Shown here: positions 40,410 through 48,592 of the stretch, piece after piece
Layout: each line of letters starts with the position of its first letter
How positions within the stretch are numbered: position 1 is the first letter of the stretch
Source: Paenibacillus soyae
GTDB lineage: Bacteria; Bacillota; Bacilli; Paenibacillales; Paenibacillaceae
Assembly: GCF_024623455.1 (NCBI RefSeq)
Contig: NZ_JANIPJ010000014.1
Span: 1-64,000 of the forward strand
Length of the DNA stretch: 64,000 bases
Direction of reading: 5' to 3'
Made by a program: the position numbers and the translations under genes
The notes under the pieces: model-generated
Seen by the model: only the letters and a program-made list of their open reading frames with translations
Databases searched by the model: none
What the model was told of the DNA's origin: nothing

Positions 40410-41769
40410 GCCAGCGCGTCTGCTCCTGCAGCGCTGGGAGCATGACGAAGGCACACTGACGCTCTGGCGCGCCAGCAGCAATTTCGTGTATCGGTTCGAA
40501 GCTTCGGGCAAAGGGCGCTACTTGCGTTTTGTTCACGAGAAGGATAATACGCTTGAAAACGTTGCAGCCGAGCTGGAGTACGTCCGGTATCTGATCGATG
40601 CGGGTTATCCGGCCGCGGCGCCCGTACGCTCCATGAGGGGCGGCTGCATCGAGACGGCGGAAACGGCGCACGGCCGTTATTACGGAGTTGTATTCGAAGA
40701 AGCCGAAGGTCGAAGCCTCCCGCTTGAGGAGATGTCCGATGAGCACCTGCTCCGCTGGGGAGAAGCCTTGGCTAAGCTGCACCAGCTTTCCGAGGCGTAC
40801 GAACCGTGCGAAGCCGTGCGCGGAAGCTGGCGGGATGCGCTGGATTTGGCCGCTGCATCATTGGAGCACAGTCCGCAGGATCGTCTTCTGCTGCTTGAGC
40901 TGGAGCGGCTCCTGTCGGAATTATCCGAGCTGGCCGCGGGTCCCGATGCGTTCGGTGTCATCCATTACGACTTTCAGCCGGATAACGTCTTCTATGACGA
41001 TCACCTCATGCGGTTCACCATCATCGATTTCGATGATGCGATCGTCCACTGGCATGCGATGGATATCGCTTCGGCGGCAGCCGATTTGCTGGATGAAGTC
41101 GATGCCGTTTCAGCGAGAAAGCTGGAGCGGTTCCTAACGGGTTATCGCTCCGTTCGGCCGCTCGACAGCCGCTGCGAGGAGCTGCTTCCCGTATTCCGCA
41201 GGTTTGCGAATTTCTATACCCTGGCTAGGCTGCTTCGAAGCTTGGATAGCTTCGAGGCCGATACCGCGCCGGAGTGGGCGGCTACGCTATACGATAAGCT
41301 TAGGAAAGCATGCGATCGCATACGTACGCGCCTTCGGCCGGCGGTAGAGCTGCGCCCCGTCGATGCGGGCAACTGGTATGCCTGTACCCAGATTGAAGTA
41401 ACGGAGGAGCAGAAAAACATATTCCCTGTTCCTCTCGTTTATTGGCTTGCGGAGTCCGCTTATTGCGGAATGACGCCTCTTGCCATCTATGCGGCGAGTC
41501 GGCTGGTCGGCCTTGCCGTCTATGCGGCGGATCCCGACGACGGGAGCTACTGGGTTATGGCCTTTGTCATCGACCGCCGGTATCAGAGCCTGGGATTGGG
41601 CCGCGCGGCCATGGAGGAGCTGCTCCGCCATATGAAGGAGAAGCACGGCTGCGATCGCATTCGTCTCGGCCATAGACCCGAGAACGAACGCGCCGCCCGG
41701 CTCTATGCGTCTCTAGACTTTCGGGAGATCGAACGTAACGACCGGGAGATTGTGAGGGAGCTTAGTTAG
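40366..41769 (+). CDS. APH-type kinase fused to a GNAT acetyltransferase
   Basis: About 467 residues in two parts. Residues about 1-320 form an aminoglycoside phosphotransferase/choline kinase-like domain: the catalytic loop GVIHYDFQPDNVFY and the metal site IIDFDDA are intact. Residues about 330-467 form a GNAT domain, with FVIDRRYQSLGLGRAAMEEL as the acetyl-CoA loop and RLGHRPENERAARLYASLDF as the C-terminal motif. The order, kinase first, is the reverse of the AAC(6')-APH(2'') resistance enzyme. Both active sites look complete. The substrate is unknown: it may be an aminoglycoside, a nucleoside or a sugar. ATG at 40366 follows GGAGG at ten bases; the frame opens at 40342. A terminator follows at 41797-41846. 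Confidence 0.82.
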   Translation: MMNLVNMVRGMAQDEPARLLLQRWEHDEGTLTLWRASSNFVYRFEASGKGRYLRFVHEKDNTLENVAAELEYVRYLIDAGYPAAAPVRSMRGGCIETAETAHGRYYGVVFEEAEGRSLPLEEMSDEHLLRWGEALAKLHQLSEAYEPCEAVRGSWRDALDLAAASLEHSPQDRLLLLELERLLSELSELAAGPDAFGVIHYDFQPDNVFYDDHLMRFTIIDFDDAIVHWHAMDIASAAADLLDEVDAVSARKLERFLTGYRSVRPLDSRCEELLPVFRRFANFYTLARLLRSLDSFEADTAPEWAATLYDKLRKACDRIRTRLRPAVELRPVDAGNWYACTQIEVTEEQKNIFPVPLVYWLAESAYCGMTPLAIYAASRLVGLAVYAADPDDGSYWVMAFVIDRRYQSLGLGRAAMEELLRHMKEKHGCDRIRLGHRPENERAARLYASLDFREIERNDREIVRELS

Positions 41770-41796
41770 GCCGTGATGAATGAAACAGGCCAAAGC

Positions 41797-41846
41797 GGAA
41801 TGGCGGTGCCTGGGATCGACTGGATCCCCGCACCGCCATTTTCATT
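41797..41846 (+). terminator. Terminator of the APH-GNAT gene
   Basis: AATGGCGGTGC and GCACCGCCATT form an 11-bp stem with a nested GGGATC/GATCCC helix, followed by TTC. It also lies just after the convergent SLH gene, whose stop is 41851. Confidence 0.85.
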
Positions 41847-41850
41847 CGAT

Positions 41851-44800
41851 TTACGATTCGATTAAACCGGACTTTTCGAGCAATCGCTCAAGCATAACGA
41901 AAGCCTCGGCTCTCGTGACGGGATCGCGCGGCGCGAGTCTCGATTCGCTTCTGCCTTTCGCGATGCCCTCCTCTAGGCTGAAAGCCACACCAGGCTGCGC
42001 CCATTCCGACACGTCTCCGCCGTCGAGGAACGCTCCGAGAAGATCGTCCACGGCCTCGTCCGACTGCGCCTGCTTCAAGCCTGTTAATTCCGCCGCTTTC
42101 GCCAGGATGCTCATCGCTTGCTCGCGCGTAATCGCATCCGACGGACGGAACGTTCCGTCGCCGAAGCCTCCGATGAGACCATACGACGCTGCCGTCACCA
42201 CGTCCGCCTCATACCACGCGCCTGCAATCACGTCATGGAATTCGAATTCGCCGTTACCGGCAATCCGCTTTAGGCCAAGCGCTCTTACAACCAAGGCCGC
42301 GAACTCGGAGCGCCGGATGTCCCGGTCGGGCCGGAACAAGCCCTCGTCCGTACCTTCCGCAACGAAACGGGCGGCCATTGCCGTCACGGAGTCCTCCGAC
42401 CAATGCCCGACGACGTCAGGGAAGCTGTCCGCGCCTCCTTGTACGATCACATAGAGACTATTGCTTAAGCTGGCCAGCTCGATGTAATCGCGGCCGTTCT
42501 TCGAAACGGACTTCGCCGGCACATAGCGGATCGAGCCATCCGGCTCCAACACCGCTCCCGCAAAAACCCGGTCCGGATCGGCGCCATCCGGCAAGGCGAT
42601 TCGTCTTGCCACGAATACGCCGAATGTCTCGACGAGAGTCGTCTTTCCGTCTTGGACGACCTCGACATGGAAGGACATAGGCCCTCCGGCTATCCGGAAG
42701 CCATGACGATCCTCCGCTTCCCTGGCGAGCAGCAATTGTGGTTCCGTCGGCTTCGCGATGACGATTCTGACGGTCGGAGGAAGCTGTCCGTCCCCTTCAT
42801 TGAAGGCCGACTGAACCAGCGCCCCAAGCGGCAAAGCGTATGACGCTTCTCCCGTCGCCAGCTCCAGAACTGCATTATTTTTGATCAGATTTGCAAGAAG
42901 CTTACTGCCGATTTCCCCGATAACGGTATCAGGCGCACCTTCTTCGACAGCGGGAACCGTAATGGAGATGAACGCTTGCCCGGAAAGCTTGCCGTTAAGC
43001 GCCTCCCCGTCCAGCTTGACCGTCGTCGTGCGGCGCCCTTCTTCGATCCTCGTCTCGAGCTTGCCGGTCGTCGCGGCCTTGCCGTTCACGTAGATCACGG
43101 CATCCTTCGGAGAATTGCCGGATCCGGTATTCACGCCATTACCAGGCCCTGCTCCCGGACCAGGACCGGGTTCGCCTGGCTGCCCGGGTCCCGTGCCGGG
43201 ATCCTCCTGCCATAGCTCCTCCAGAATCGGCGCCAGCTTCGCCGCGATCTTGGCATGCCCCGCCCGCGAAGGATGAAGACTGTCATAGTAGTCGGCAGAC
43301 GGGTAAGAATCCAGCCATCCCGTCGTATCCACGTATTGCACAGCGTCGTCTCCCGCCTCGATCCGCTCTTGCACCGCCGCTTCCGTTGCCTCCGCGAGGA
43401 AGCCCCCTAGCGTTCTCATGACGAGGATGTCGGCATTCGGATGCCGCTCTCGTATGTCTGCCAGGAAGGTCGCATAGGTACTCCGGAATGCCTCCTCGGT
43501 TACCTCGAACTTATCGTCGTTCGTGCCGATATTGATGACGATCGCGTCAGGCGCATATCGCGCGAAGTCCCATTCTGGCGATGCCGCGTCGTCGCCCGTG
43601 CCCAGCTTAAAATATTGTTCGCTCATACCGAGCGAATTCGGCGCGTAACAAGCAACGCCCGTCTGCAGGCAGATGCCCGTGTACGCGATCTGCGTATGGT
43701 CGACGCCAAGCCGCTCGGCCGTCAGCCGCGCATAAGAATCAAGGACCACGTCCGGCATCCTGTAGCCGACGGTAATCGAGTCGCCGACGAATTCGACAAG
43801 CCGCTCTTTCGGCTCCGCCGGCAAAACCGTTTTCCCTTCCTCTACCAGCAGACCTTGGAACGCCACGCGGTCCGTGATGTCCTTGGCCACGATCGTAAGC
43901 TCATGCGTTCCGTCTTCAAGCGGAGTGCGCGTCAAGTTAATCGTACCGCTCGCATTATCGTAGAACGTATACGCTCCATCGTCGATTTTCACGAAAAGAT
44001 CCGCTGCGCCTCCGAGAACGAGACGGGCTTTCGTTCCCGTGAAGCCGGCTCGAATCGAAGCCCCCGGCCAATGGCTCATGTAGGTGTCCGAAGTCGCCGC
44101 GTCCCAACGTCCGACATATTGTATGGCGGCATGCGTCGGTTCGATGAATGTCATGCCCGCTCCCGGCGCCGTCACGGTTATCTTCGCCGTCGCGCTCCGT
44201 TCGCCGCTTTGCGACGTCGCTGTAATATAAGCTGTCCCCGTGCCCGCGGCGGTTACGAGACCGCTCCCGTCTACGGAAGCGATGCCCGGGTTCGTAGAGG
44301 ACCAAATGACGGCTTTGTTCGTCGCGTTATCGGGCAATACGACGGCTTCGATCGCCACGGCTTCTCCTAGCTCGAGGACATGCTCATCGCCGCTTAACCC
44401 GATGCTGTCGACGAATATCTCCGGACCGTACACCTCCATCTCCCACAAGGAATAGCCGTATTGGGTAGCCCGCGCGGTTCCATACATCCGAACGTACCTG
44501 GCTTCCGTCGGCGCGAACGTTATTTCCTCCAGGCCTCCCTTGCCTGTCGTCGTCGAATATACGTCGCTCCATTCCGCCTGATCGCCGGCAGGGCCGGGAT
44601 CCTCGTCCGTCACCTGAATTTGATAGCTTCTGCCGTACGCCGCCTCCCAAATGAGATGGACCCGATCGATCGTCTTCACTTCTCCGAGGTCGACATAGAT
44701 CCAGCCCGGATCGACGGCCCGCTTCGTCCCCGAACGCGTCGTCAGCTTGCCGTCGAACGCATACGGCGCCGTATTCTCGGCCGCGTCGTTCGATGAGATG

Positions 44801-46527
44801 ACGGCCGGACGCAGCAGCGCCAAGTTCGTCCATTTGCGGGGCTCCGGTTCCTGCGTAGGCAGGATCGTGACGCCGCCGTAATATTCCTTGCTCAAGAAAT
44901 TCATCGCGTGAAGCGTGGTCGCTGGCTGCGAGCTGCCCGGCATCCGGACATTCTCGAAGGTCAGGTCCGTAATCGGCGCTCCCGGCGCGCCTTTCAGCTT
45001 GCTGAAGCTTTCGCCGACGTCGCGAACCGTAATGTCCTTCACCGTAACGCCCGTAACGGGGCCGACGCCATTGCCGCCGCTGTCGACCGTGAACATCGTC
45101 ATCCAGGCGCTGTTGTCTTCGTTTTTGCCGCTGATATCCTCGACGTCGATATTCTCGAAGGTGACGTCGCGAACTTCGCCGGTGCCGTATTTGTGATGAA
45201 TGGCGAAGCCGACCGCCGCCTTGTACACAACCGCGTCCCTGAAAGTGATGTCGGACTGGTTCTGCATGACGCCTTGCCCGATCTTATAGCCGTAGCACAT
45301 CGTCCACGAGATCGCATCCTCGAACAACACGCTGTCGACGGGCTCCGGATTGCCCGGCCAAGGTACAACGCCCGAGGCGATGTCGGTATCCTCCTTCCAC
45401 GCTTTCGTGGAATACGGGTCGTCAAGCGCGATCCCGATCGAGTTGCGAACGACCGCGTTTTGCGATTCCACGATGTCGATGCCGTCGTTTTCGCCCATGC
45501 CGAGGCTGTTGAACATCTTCAGGTTGGTGAAGAGCAGGTCGTTCGAGCGAACCGGCATGACCGCCCACGCCGCTGACTCCCGAATAATAATGCCGTCCAT
45601 GGCAAAATGCTCGGTCGCGATCGGCACGACGAGATTGTTGATCATCCCCCGGCCGTTCGCGCTCTTGTCGTCATGAAGCAGCCGCCCGTTGCCGTCGATG
45701 GTGCCTCTTCCGAAAATGCGTATATTGGCGGAATCGAATTCGGTCGATATCCACCAGGTTGCGGGCCGGCCCATGGAATCCTTGAACCAATGCTCTTGGT
45801 AGTCCGCCGTTCTTCCCGTGCCGACGAATGTTGCTCCCGGCTCCATGTAGAGAGCCGTGTTGCTTCTCAGCACCAGGTTGCCGATGTAATAGGTGCCGCG
45901 CGGGACGTACACAATGCCTTGTGCCCCGCCTCCCTGCTCCGTACCGTACTGACTGGCTTCGTCGATAGCTTGCTGAATCGCTGACGTTCGCGCCGCGACG
46001 TCCGCATTGCCTCCCGCCGGAGTCACGGAATAGGGCTCCTCGGCGATGTTGAATACGCCGGTGCCCGTAGACGCAGGGACATCCGTCTCCATAGGATCCG
46101 CCGCGATGACGATTCTCGTCTTGCGGTTGTTCATCATGACGATCAAGTATTCGTCGCTCTCCGTCGTGAAGGTGATCGTTCTCCCTTCCACCTTGGAGGC
46201 CGTCAGGCCAAGCTTCTTGGGACTGATGGCATATTCATGCACCTTGTCCGTATTCAGAATCGTGAGCTCGTACGTGATCGGCCCCTCCGATGCGGAGAAA
46301 TGCGCGTAATCGTAATCCGCATAAGCCTGAATAACCGGAATCGTCACGCCATTCGCCTTAAGCGTGTAGTTCACCGACGCCGCGTAACGCTCCGATGGCG
46401 CATACCCGAATATCGTTGCCGGCGTCCCCCCGTCCGACGATGCCATTGAAGGCGCCGGCGCCCCGATCGCCGCAGCGAGCATGACGATAGCCAGCAGCCA
46501 TGCGAGCGGTTTCTTCATCCTTATCAT
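41851..46527 (-). CDS. Modular SLH-anchored surface enzyme: beta-helix, discoidin, Ig-like, CE2-type esterase
   Basis: 1558 residues. Signal peptide 1-29; a beta-sandwich 40-165; a right-handed beta-helix 175-525 of pectate-lyase/GH28 type (GIVYVPRGTYYIGN, GRGTIDGNGRL, GMGENDGIDIVES); F5/8 discoidin domain about 565-700; Big_2 Ig-like domain about 705-785; a jelly-roll plus SGNH esterase of CE2 type about 790-1095, with VEFVGDSITVGYR near 915, VINIGTNDD near 1001 and SLHPSRAGH near 1084; a Gly/Pro linker 1125-1155; an unknown domain 1160-1365; and three SLH repeats 1366-1558. It probably cuts and deacetylates a plant polysaccharide at the cell surface. A catabolite-repression-like site lies upstream. 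Confidence 0.85.
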   Translation of the reverse strand: MIRMKKPLAWLLAIVMLAAAIGAPAPSMASSDGGTPATIFGYAPSERYAASVNYTLKANGVTIPVIQAYADYDYAHFSASEGPITYELTILNTDKVHEYAISPKKLGLTASKVEGRTITFTTESDEYLIVMMNNRKTRIVIAADPMETDVPASTGTGVFNIAEEPYSVTPAGGNADVAARTSAIQQAIDEASQYGTEQGGGAQGIVYVPRGTYYIGNLVLRSNTALYMEPGATFVGTGRTADYQEHWFKDSMGRPATWWISTEFDSANIRIFGRGTIDGNGRLLHDDKSANGRGMINNLVVPIATEHFAMDGIIIRESAAWAVMPVRSNDLLFTNLKMFNSLGMGENDGIDIVESQNAVVRNSIGIALDDPYSTKAWKEDTDIASGVVPWPGNPEPVDSVLFEDAISWTMCYGYKIGQGVMQNQSDITFRDAVVYKAAVGFAIHHKYGTGEVRDVTFENIDVEDISGKNEDNSAWMTMFTVDSGGNGVGPVTGVTVKDITVRDVGESFSKLKGAPGAPITDLTFENVRMPGSSQPATTLHAMNFLSKEYYGGVTILPTQEPEPRKWTNLALLRPAVISSNDAAENTAPYAFDGKLTTRSGTKRAVDPGWIYVDLGEVKTIDRVHLIWEAAYGRSYQIQVTDEDPGPAGDQAEWSDVYSTTTGKGGLEEITFAPTEARYVRMYGTARATQYGYSLWEMEVYGPEIFVDSIGLSGDEHVLELGEAVAIEAVVLPDNATNKAVIWSSTNPGIASVDGSGLVTAAGTGTAYITATSQSGERSATAKITVTAPGAGMTFIEPTHAAIQYVGRWDAATSDTYMSHWPGASIRAGFTGTKARLVLGGAADLFVKIDDGAYTFYDNASGTINLTRTPLEDGTHELTIVAKDITDRVAFQGLLVEEGKTVLPAEPKERLVEFVGDSITVGYRMPDVVLDSYARLTAERLGVDHTQIAYTGICLQTGVACYAPNSLGMSEQYFKLGTGDDAASPEWDFARYAPDAIVINIGTNDDKFEVTEEAFRSTYATFLADIRERHPNADILVMRTLGGFLAEATEAAVQERIEAGDDAVQYVDTTGWLDSYPSADYYDSLHPSRAGHAKIAAKLAPILEELWQEDPGTGPGQPGEPGPGPGAGPGNGVNTGSGNSPKDAVIYVNGKAATTGKLETRIEEGRRTTTVKLDGEALNGKLSGQAFISITVPAVEEGAPDTVIGEIGSKLLANLIKNNAVLELATGEASYALPLGALVQSAFNEGDGQLPPTVRIVIAKPTEPQLLLAREAEDRHGFRIAGGPMSFHVEVVQDGKTTLVETFGVFVARRIALPDGADPDRVFAGAVLEPDGSIRYVPAKSVSKNGRDYIELASLSNSLYVIVQGGADSFPDVVGHWSEDSVTAMAARFVAEGTDEGLFRPDRDIRRSEFAALVVRALGLKRIAGNGEFEFHDVIAGAWYEADVVTAASYGLIGGFGDGTFRPSDAITREQAMSILAKAAELTGLKQAQSDEAVDDLLGAFLDGGDVSEWAQPGVAFSLEEGIAKGRSESRLAPRDPVTRAEAFVMLERLLEKSGLIES

Positions 46528-46557
46528 CCGTTCCTCTCCCCTTCCGCGTTATAAAGT

Positions 46558-46571
46558 TGAAAGCACTTTCA
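46558..46571. promoter_or_regulatory. CcpA (cre)-like site upstream of the modular SLH enzyme
   Basis: TGAAAGCACTTTCA, one mismatch from the cre consensus TGWAARCGYTWNCW (A in place of the central G). It lies 31 bases upstream of the start at 46527, where binding would block transcription. A LacI-type operator of a local regulator would look similar. Confidence 0.65.
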
Positions 46572-46692
46572 TACGGGAACATTATAGGATAGCGGGAGGC
46601 GCGGCATAATGCTGCAAAACGTATCAAAGGGGCAACTATCCGCATAAGGTGCCGAAATGAGGCGTTCGACCGGTCTTCCGGCTCCGCAAGGC

Positions 46693-46745
46693 GGAGTTGA
46701 AGAAGCCTCCGCCCCCGCATCGCAAGCGGGTTAGGAGGCTTCTAT
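46693..46745. terminator. Strong bidirectional-type hairpin
   Basis: AGAAGCCTCCGCCCCCGC and GCGGGTTAGGAGGCTTCT pair around ATCGCAA, followed on the plus strand by ATTTTGTTATTTTG. It lies between the IS3 side and the cre region, with no clear gene of its own. Confidence 0.7.
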
Positions 46746-47065
46746 TTTGTTATTTTGCTTTTGGCTGCCGGGCGCTTGTTATTCGTTTTCCTGCTCCCAT
46801 GCGGTAAGTACTCTAAGCAACCGTCCTGCCATCTCATCCCCCTTTTCGGAAATTCCTCCTCCAAAAAAGAACCGGCCGCGCCCGTTGCCGATCAAGACTT
46901 TCCAGCGGCATGACGCCGTCAATTCAAAATGATGTAATCCTGCAGCAAATTCAAGCCGGCCCGCACCTGAAATCGTCATTGATGCAATTGCGGCTAGGCC
47001 CCTTAATCCGGAGTCCTGCCCACCAAAAATGAAGCAGACGTAGAATTGCTCGTTTTTTTGAGGTA

Positions 47066-48030
47066 TTACATCGCTTTATGGAATGCTGAAGAATCCTCCA
47101 ATGTTTTGACCCAAGCTGAAAACACGACGGGAGGTTTCCGTTTTAAGCTGCCATGCATTTTTCGGTTGTTGTAGAAGTCCATGTATCGATCGAGCTCATC
47201 ATACGCTTCTTCAAACGTCTTGAAAGCTCTCTTGCTGAACAGATCGCGTTCCAATATGCTGTGGAACGACTCGATGTATGCATTCATATTAGGCGTTCTT
47301 GGGGGGATACGCTCGTGGACAACGTTGAGACTTTCGCTCATATCTCCAAACAGCTTACTGACGAATTGAGGGCCGTTATCCGTACGAATAACAGGCATCT
47401 CATCACCTGCACTTAGACGGCTCTGTAGTGCATAACAAAGCGTCTGAACGGCATGTTTAGCTTCACAAGATGCTCCTCTGTACTGCTTAACAACGACGCG
47501 ATCAAATACGTCAATGATGCTGAGCACATAGAAGAATCGCTCTAGCCCACTGACGTAGCCATACTTAATATCCATTTGTCACAATTGGTTGGAGCCCGTA
47601 ACGACACGGTTCCTCGGAAGTCTGCGCGGATGCGCCTGAACCCGCTGACGGGGCTTTTGAAGAATACCCAACTCGTCACATAGTCGGTATGCTTTCTTTT
47701 TGTCCAATCGCACGTTGTGCTTGTCACGTATGCATTGCGCGAGTAGCTTGTAGCCGTAAACATGCTCCTCGCCTTCAATGAGCTCCAACAACCATTCATT
47801 GATCTGTTCGTCGTATACGCGTTCACCCTCAAACGTATGAGAGTATCCAGGCACAGGACGGCCACGCCGGCTTTCTGTAGGGCATTCAGGCGGTAAAGAC
47901 GCCTCTCTGTTCTTTCGGTCATAATAGGTGGATTCAGAGATGCCTAGGATGCGCAGAACCACTGCCACTGCTTCTCCCCGCTTAATAAATGGATCTGCTA
48001 CTTCAAGTTTTTCAGATAAGCGGGGTCTTT
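47066..48030 (-). pseudogene. IS3 orfB (DDE transposase) broken by an in-frame TGA
   Basis: From the slippage site the -1 frame reads through ERPRLSEKLEVADPFIKRGE to VLRILGISESTYYDRK, the IS3 HTH_21 region, and on to SNQL, then TGA at 47581-47579, then QMDIKYGYV. IS3 relatives have NQLWQTDIKYGY, so a Trp codon has become a stop. Beyond the stop the DDE core is intact: D in MDIKYGYV, D in VIRTDNGPQF, E in NAYIESFHS. Both halves share one frame, so this is a nonsense change, not a frameshift. The copy is probably inactive without suppression or complementation. Confidence 0.9.
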
Positions 48031-48318
48031 CTTTTTTAGTAGCTCTCTGAGAATCTCAATTTCGAGTTCTTTCTCACCGAGTACTTTAACGGCTTTTTCA
48101 TACCGTTGCTCAACCTCTTGCAGTCGTTGCATTTCCTGCAAGTGTTCGTCAGCAAGCGGAATCTCTTCCACTGGAATGGAGTCTCGGTGATCTCTTACCC
48201 ATGTACGGATGGTTTCAGGATGGATGTCATACATGCGGGCAAGCGCCCCCACCTTTATCCCAGCCAGTGCTTCTTTAACTATTTTAAGCTGCGTTTCTTT
48301 GCTCAGCCTTTTCCCCAC
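47998..48318 (-). CDS. IS3 orfA, transposase helix-turn-helix subunit
   Basis: 106 residues: GKRLSKETQLKIVKEALAG, GALARMYDIHPETIRTWVRDHR, then a Leu/Glu-rich coiled coil. It holds the DNA-binding part of the IS3 transposase. Near its end A_AAA_AAG at 48037-48031 can shift ribosomes by -1 into orfB, giving the OrfAB fusion. Confidence 0.92.
   Translation of the reverse strand: MGKRLSKETQLKIVKEALAGIKVGALARMYDIHPETIRTWVRDHRDSIPVEEIPLADEHLQEMQRLQEVEQRYEKAVKVLGEKELEIEILRELLKKKDPAYLKNLK
48031..48037 (-). other. Programmed -1 frameshift heptamer of the IS3 element
   Basis: A_AAA_AAG on the minus strand, in the orfA frame as CTA-AAA-AAG. The -1 frame from here continues open into orfB (ERPRLSEKLE...), as in other IS3 members. 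Confidence 0.85.
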
Positions 48319-48547
48319 GTTGGATCACTCCCTTGTCCTAAGTTTAAATTATTGGGTGGGAGGACTCCAGTTTAATTAGGGGGCCTAGGAGATTGTGCAG
48401 GATTTTCAAGCTCTATGGCGCTCCAAGCGACTTTGAGCAGAAAAATACTGCAGATTAGCATGATTTACAAGCAAGAAGCGGATATTGCCGAAAAAATGAT
48501 GTACGGATGCATCATTCGTTCCCTTCTCCCTCCTCTAAAAAAGAAAA

Positions 48548-48580
48548 AAGGCAGGAGCGTCTATCCAACGCCCCTGCCTT
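48548..48580 (-). terminator. Terminator of the RHS gene
   Basis: AAGGCAGGAGCGT (48548-48560) pairs with ACGCCCCTGCCTT (48568-48580) with one mismatch. On the minus strand TTTTTTC follows. The gap between it and the IS (48388-48547) holds no supported gene. Confidence 0.9.
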
Positions 48581-48592
48581 ACACTTATCGCC

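Larger units (their letters stand above)
46995..48387 (-). mobile_element. IS3-family insertion sequence
   Basis: About 1.39 kb with imperfect terminal inverted repeats: TAGGCCCCTTAAT...GGAGTCCT at 46995-47020 and the complement of TAGGCCCCCTAATTA...GGAGTCCT at 48360-48387. It carries orfA, an A_AAA_AAG slippage site and orfB in the -1 frame, the IS3 layout. No target duplication could be seen at the edges. The orfB reading frame is interrupted by a stop codon. Confidence 0.92.

Noticed and set aside
43441-44370. Plus-strand ORF of 309 residues
   Set aside because: Antisense of the modular SLH protein.
46779-46979. Minus-strand ORF of 66 residues beside the IS3 element
   Set aside because: No ribosome binding site and no family; it may be a remnant. 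Rejoining the flanks across the IS gives a stop codon, so it is not a split gene that can be rebuilt.
47579-47581. TGA read as Trp (recoding)
   Set aside because: Other genes use TGG for Trp and TGA as a normal stop; a simple nonsense mutation explains it.
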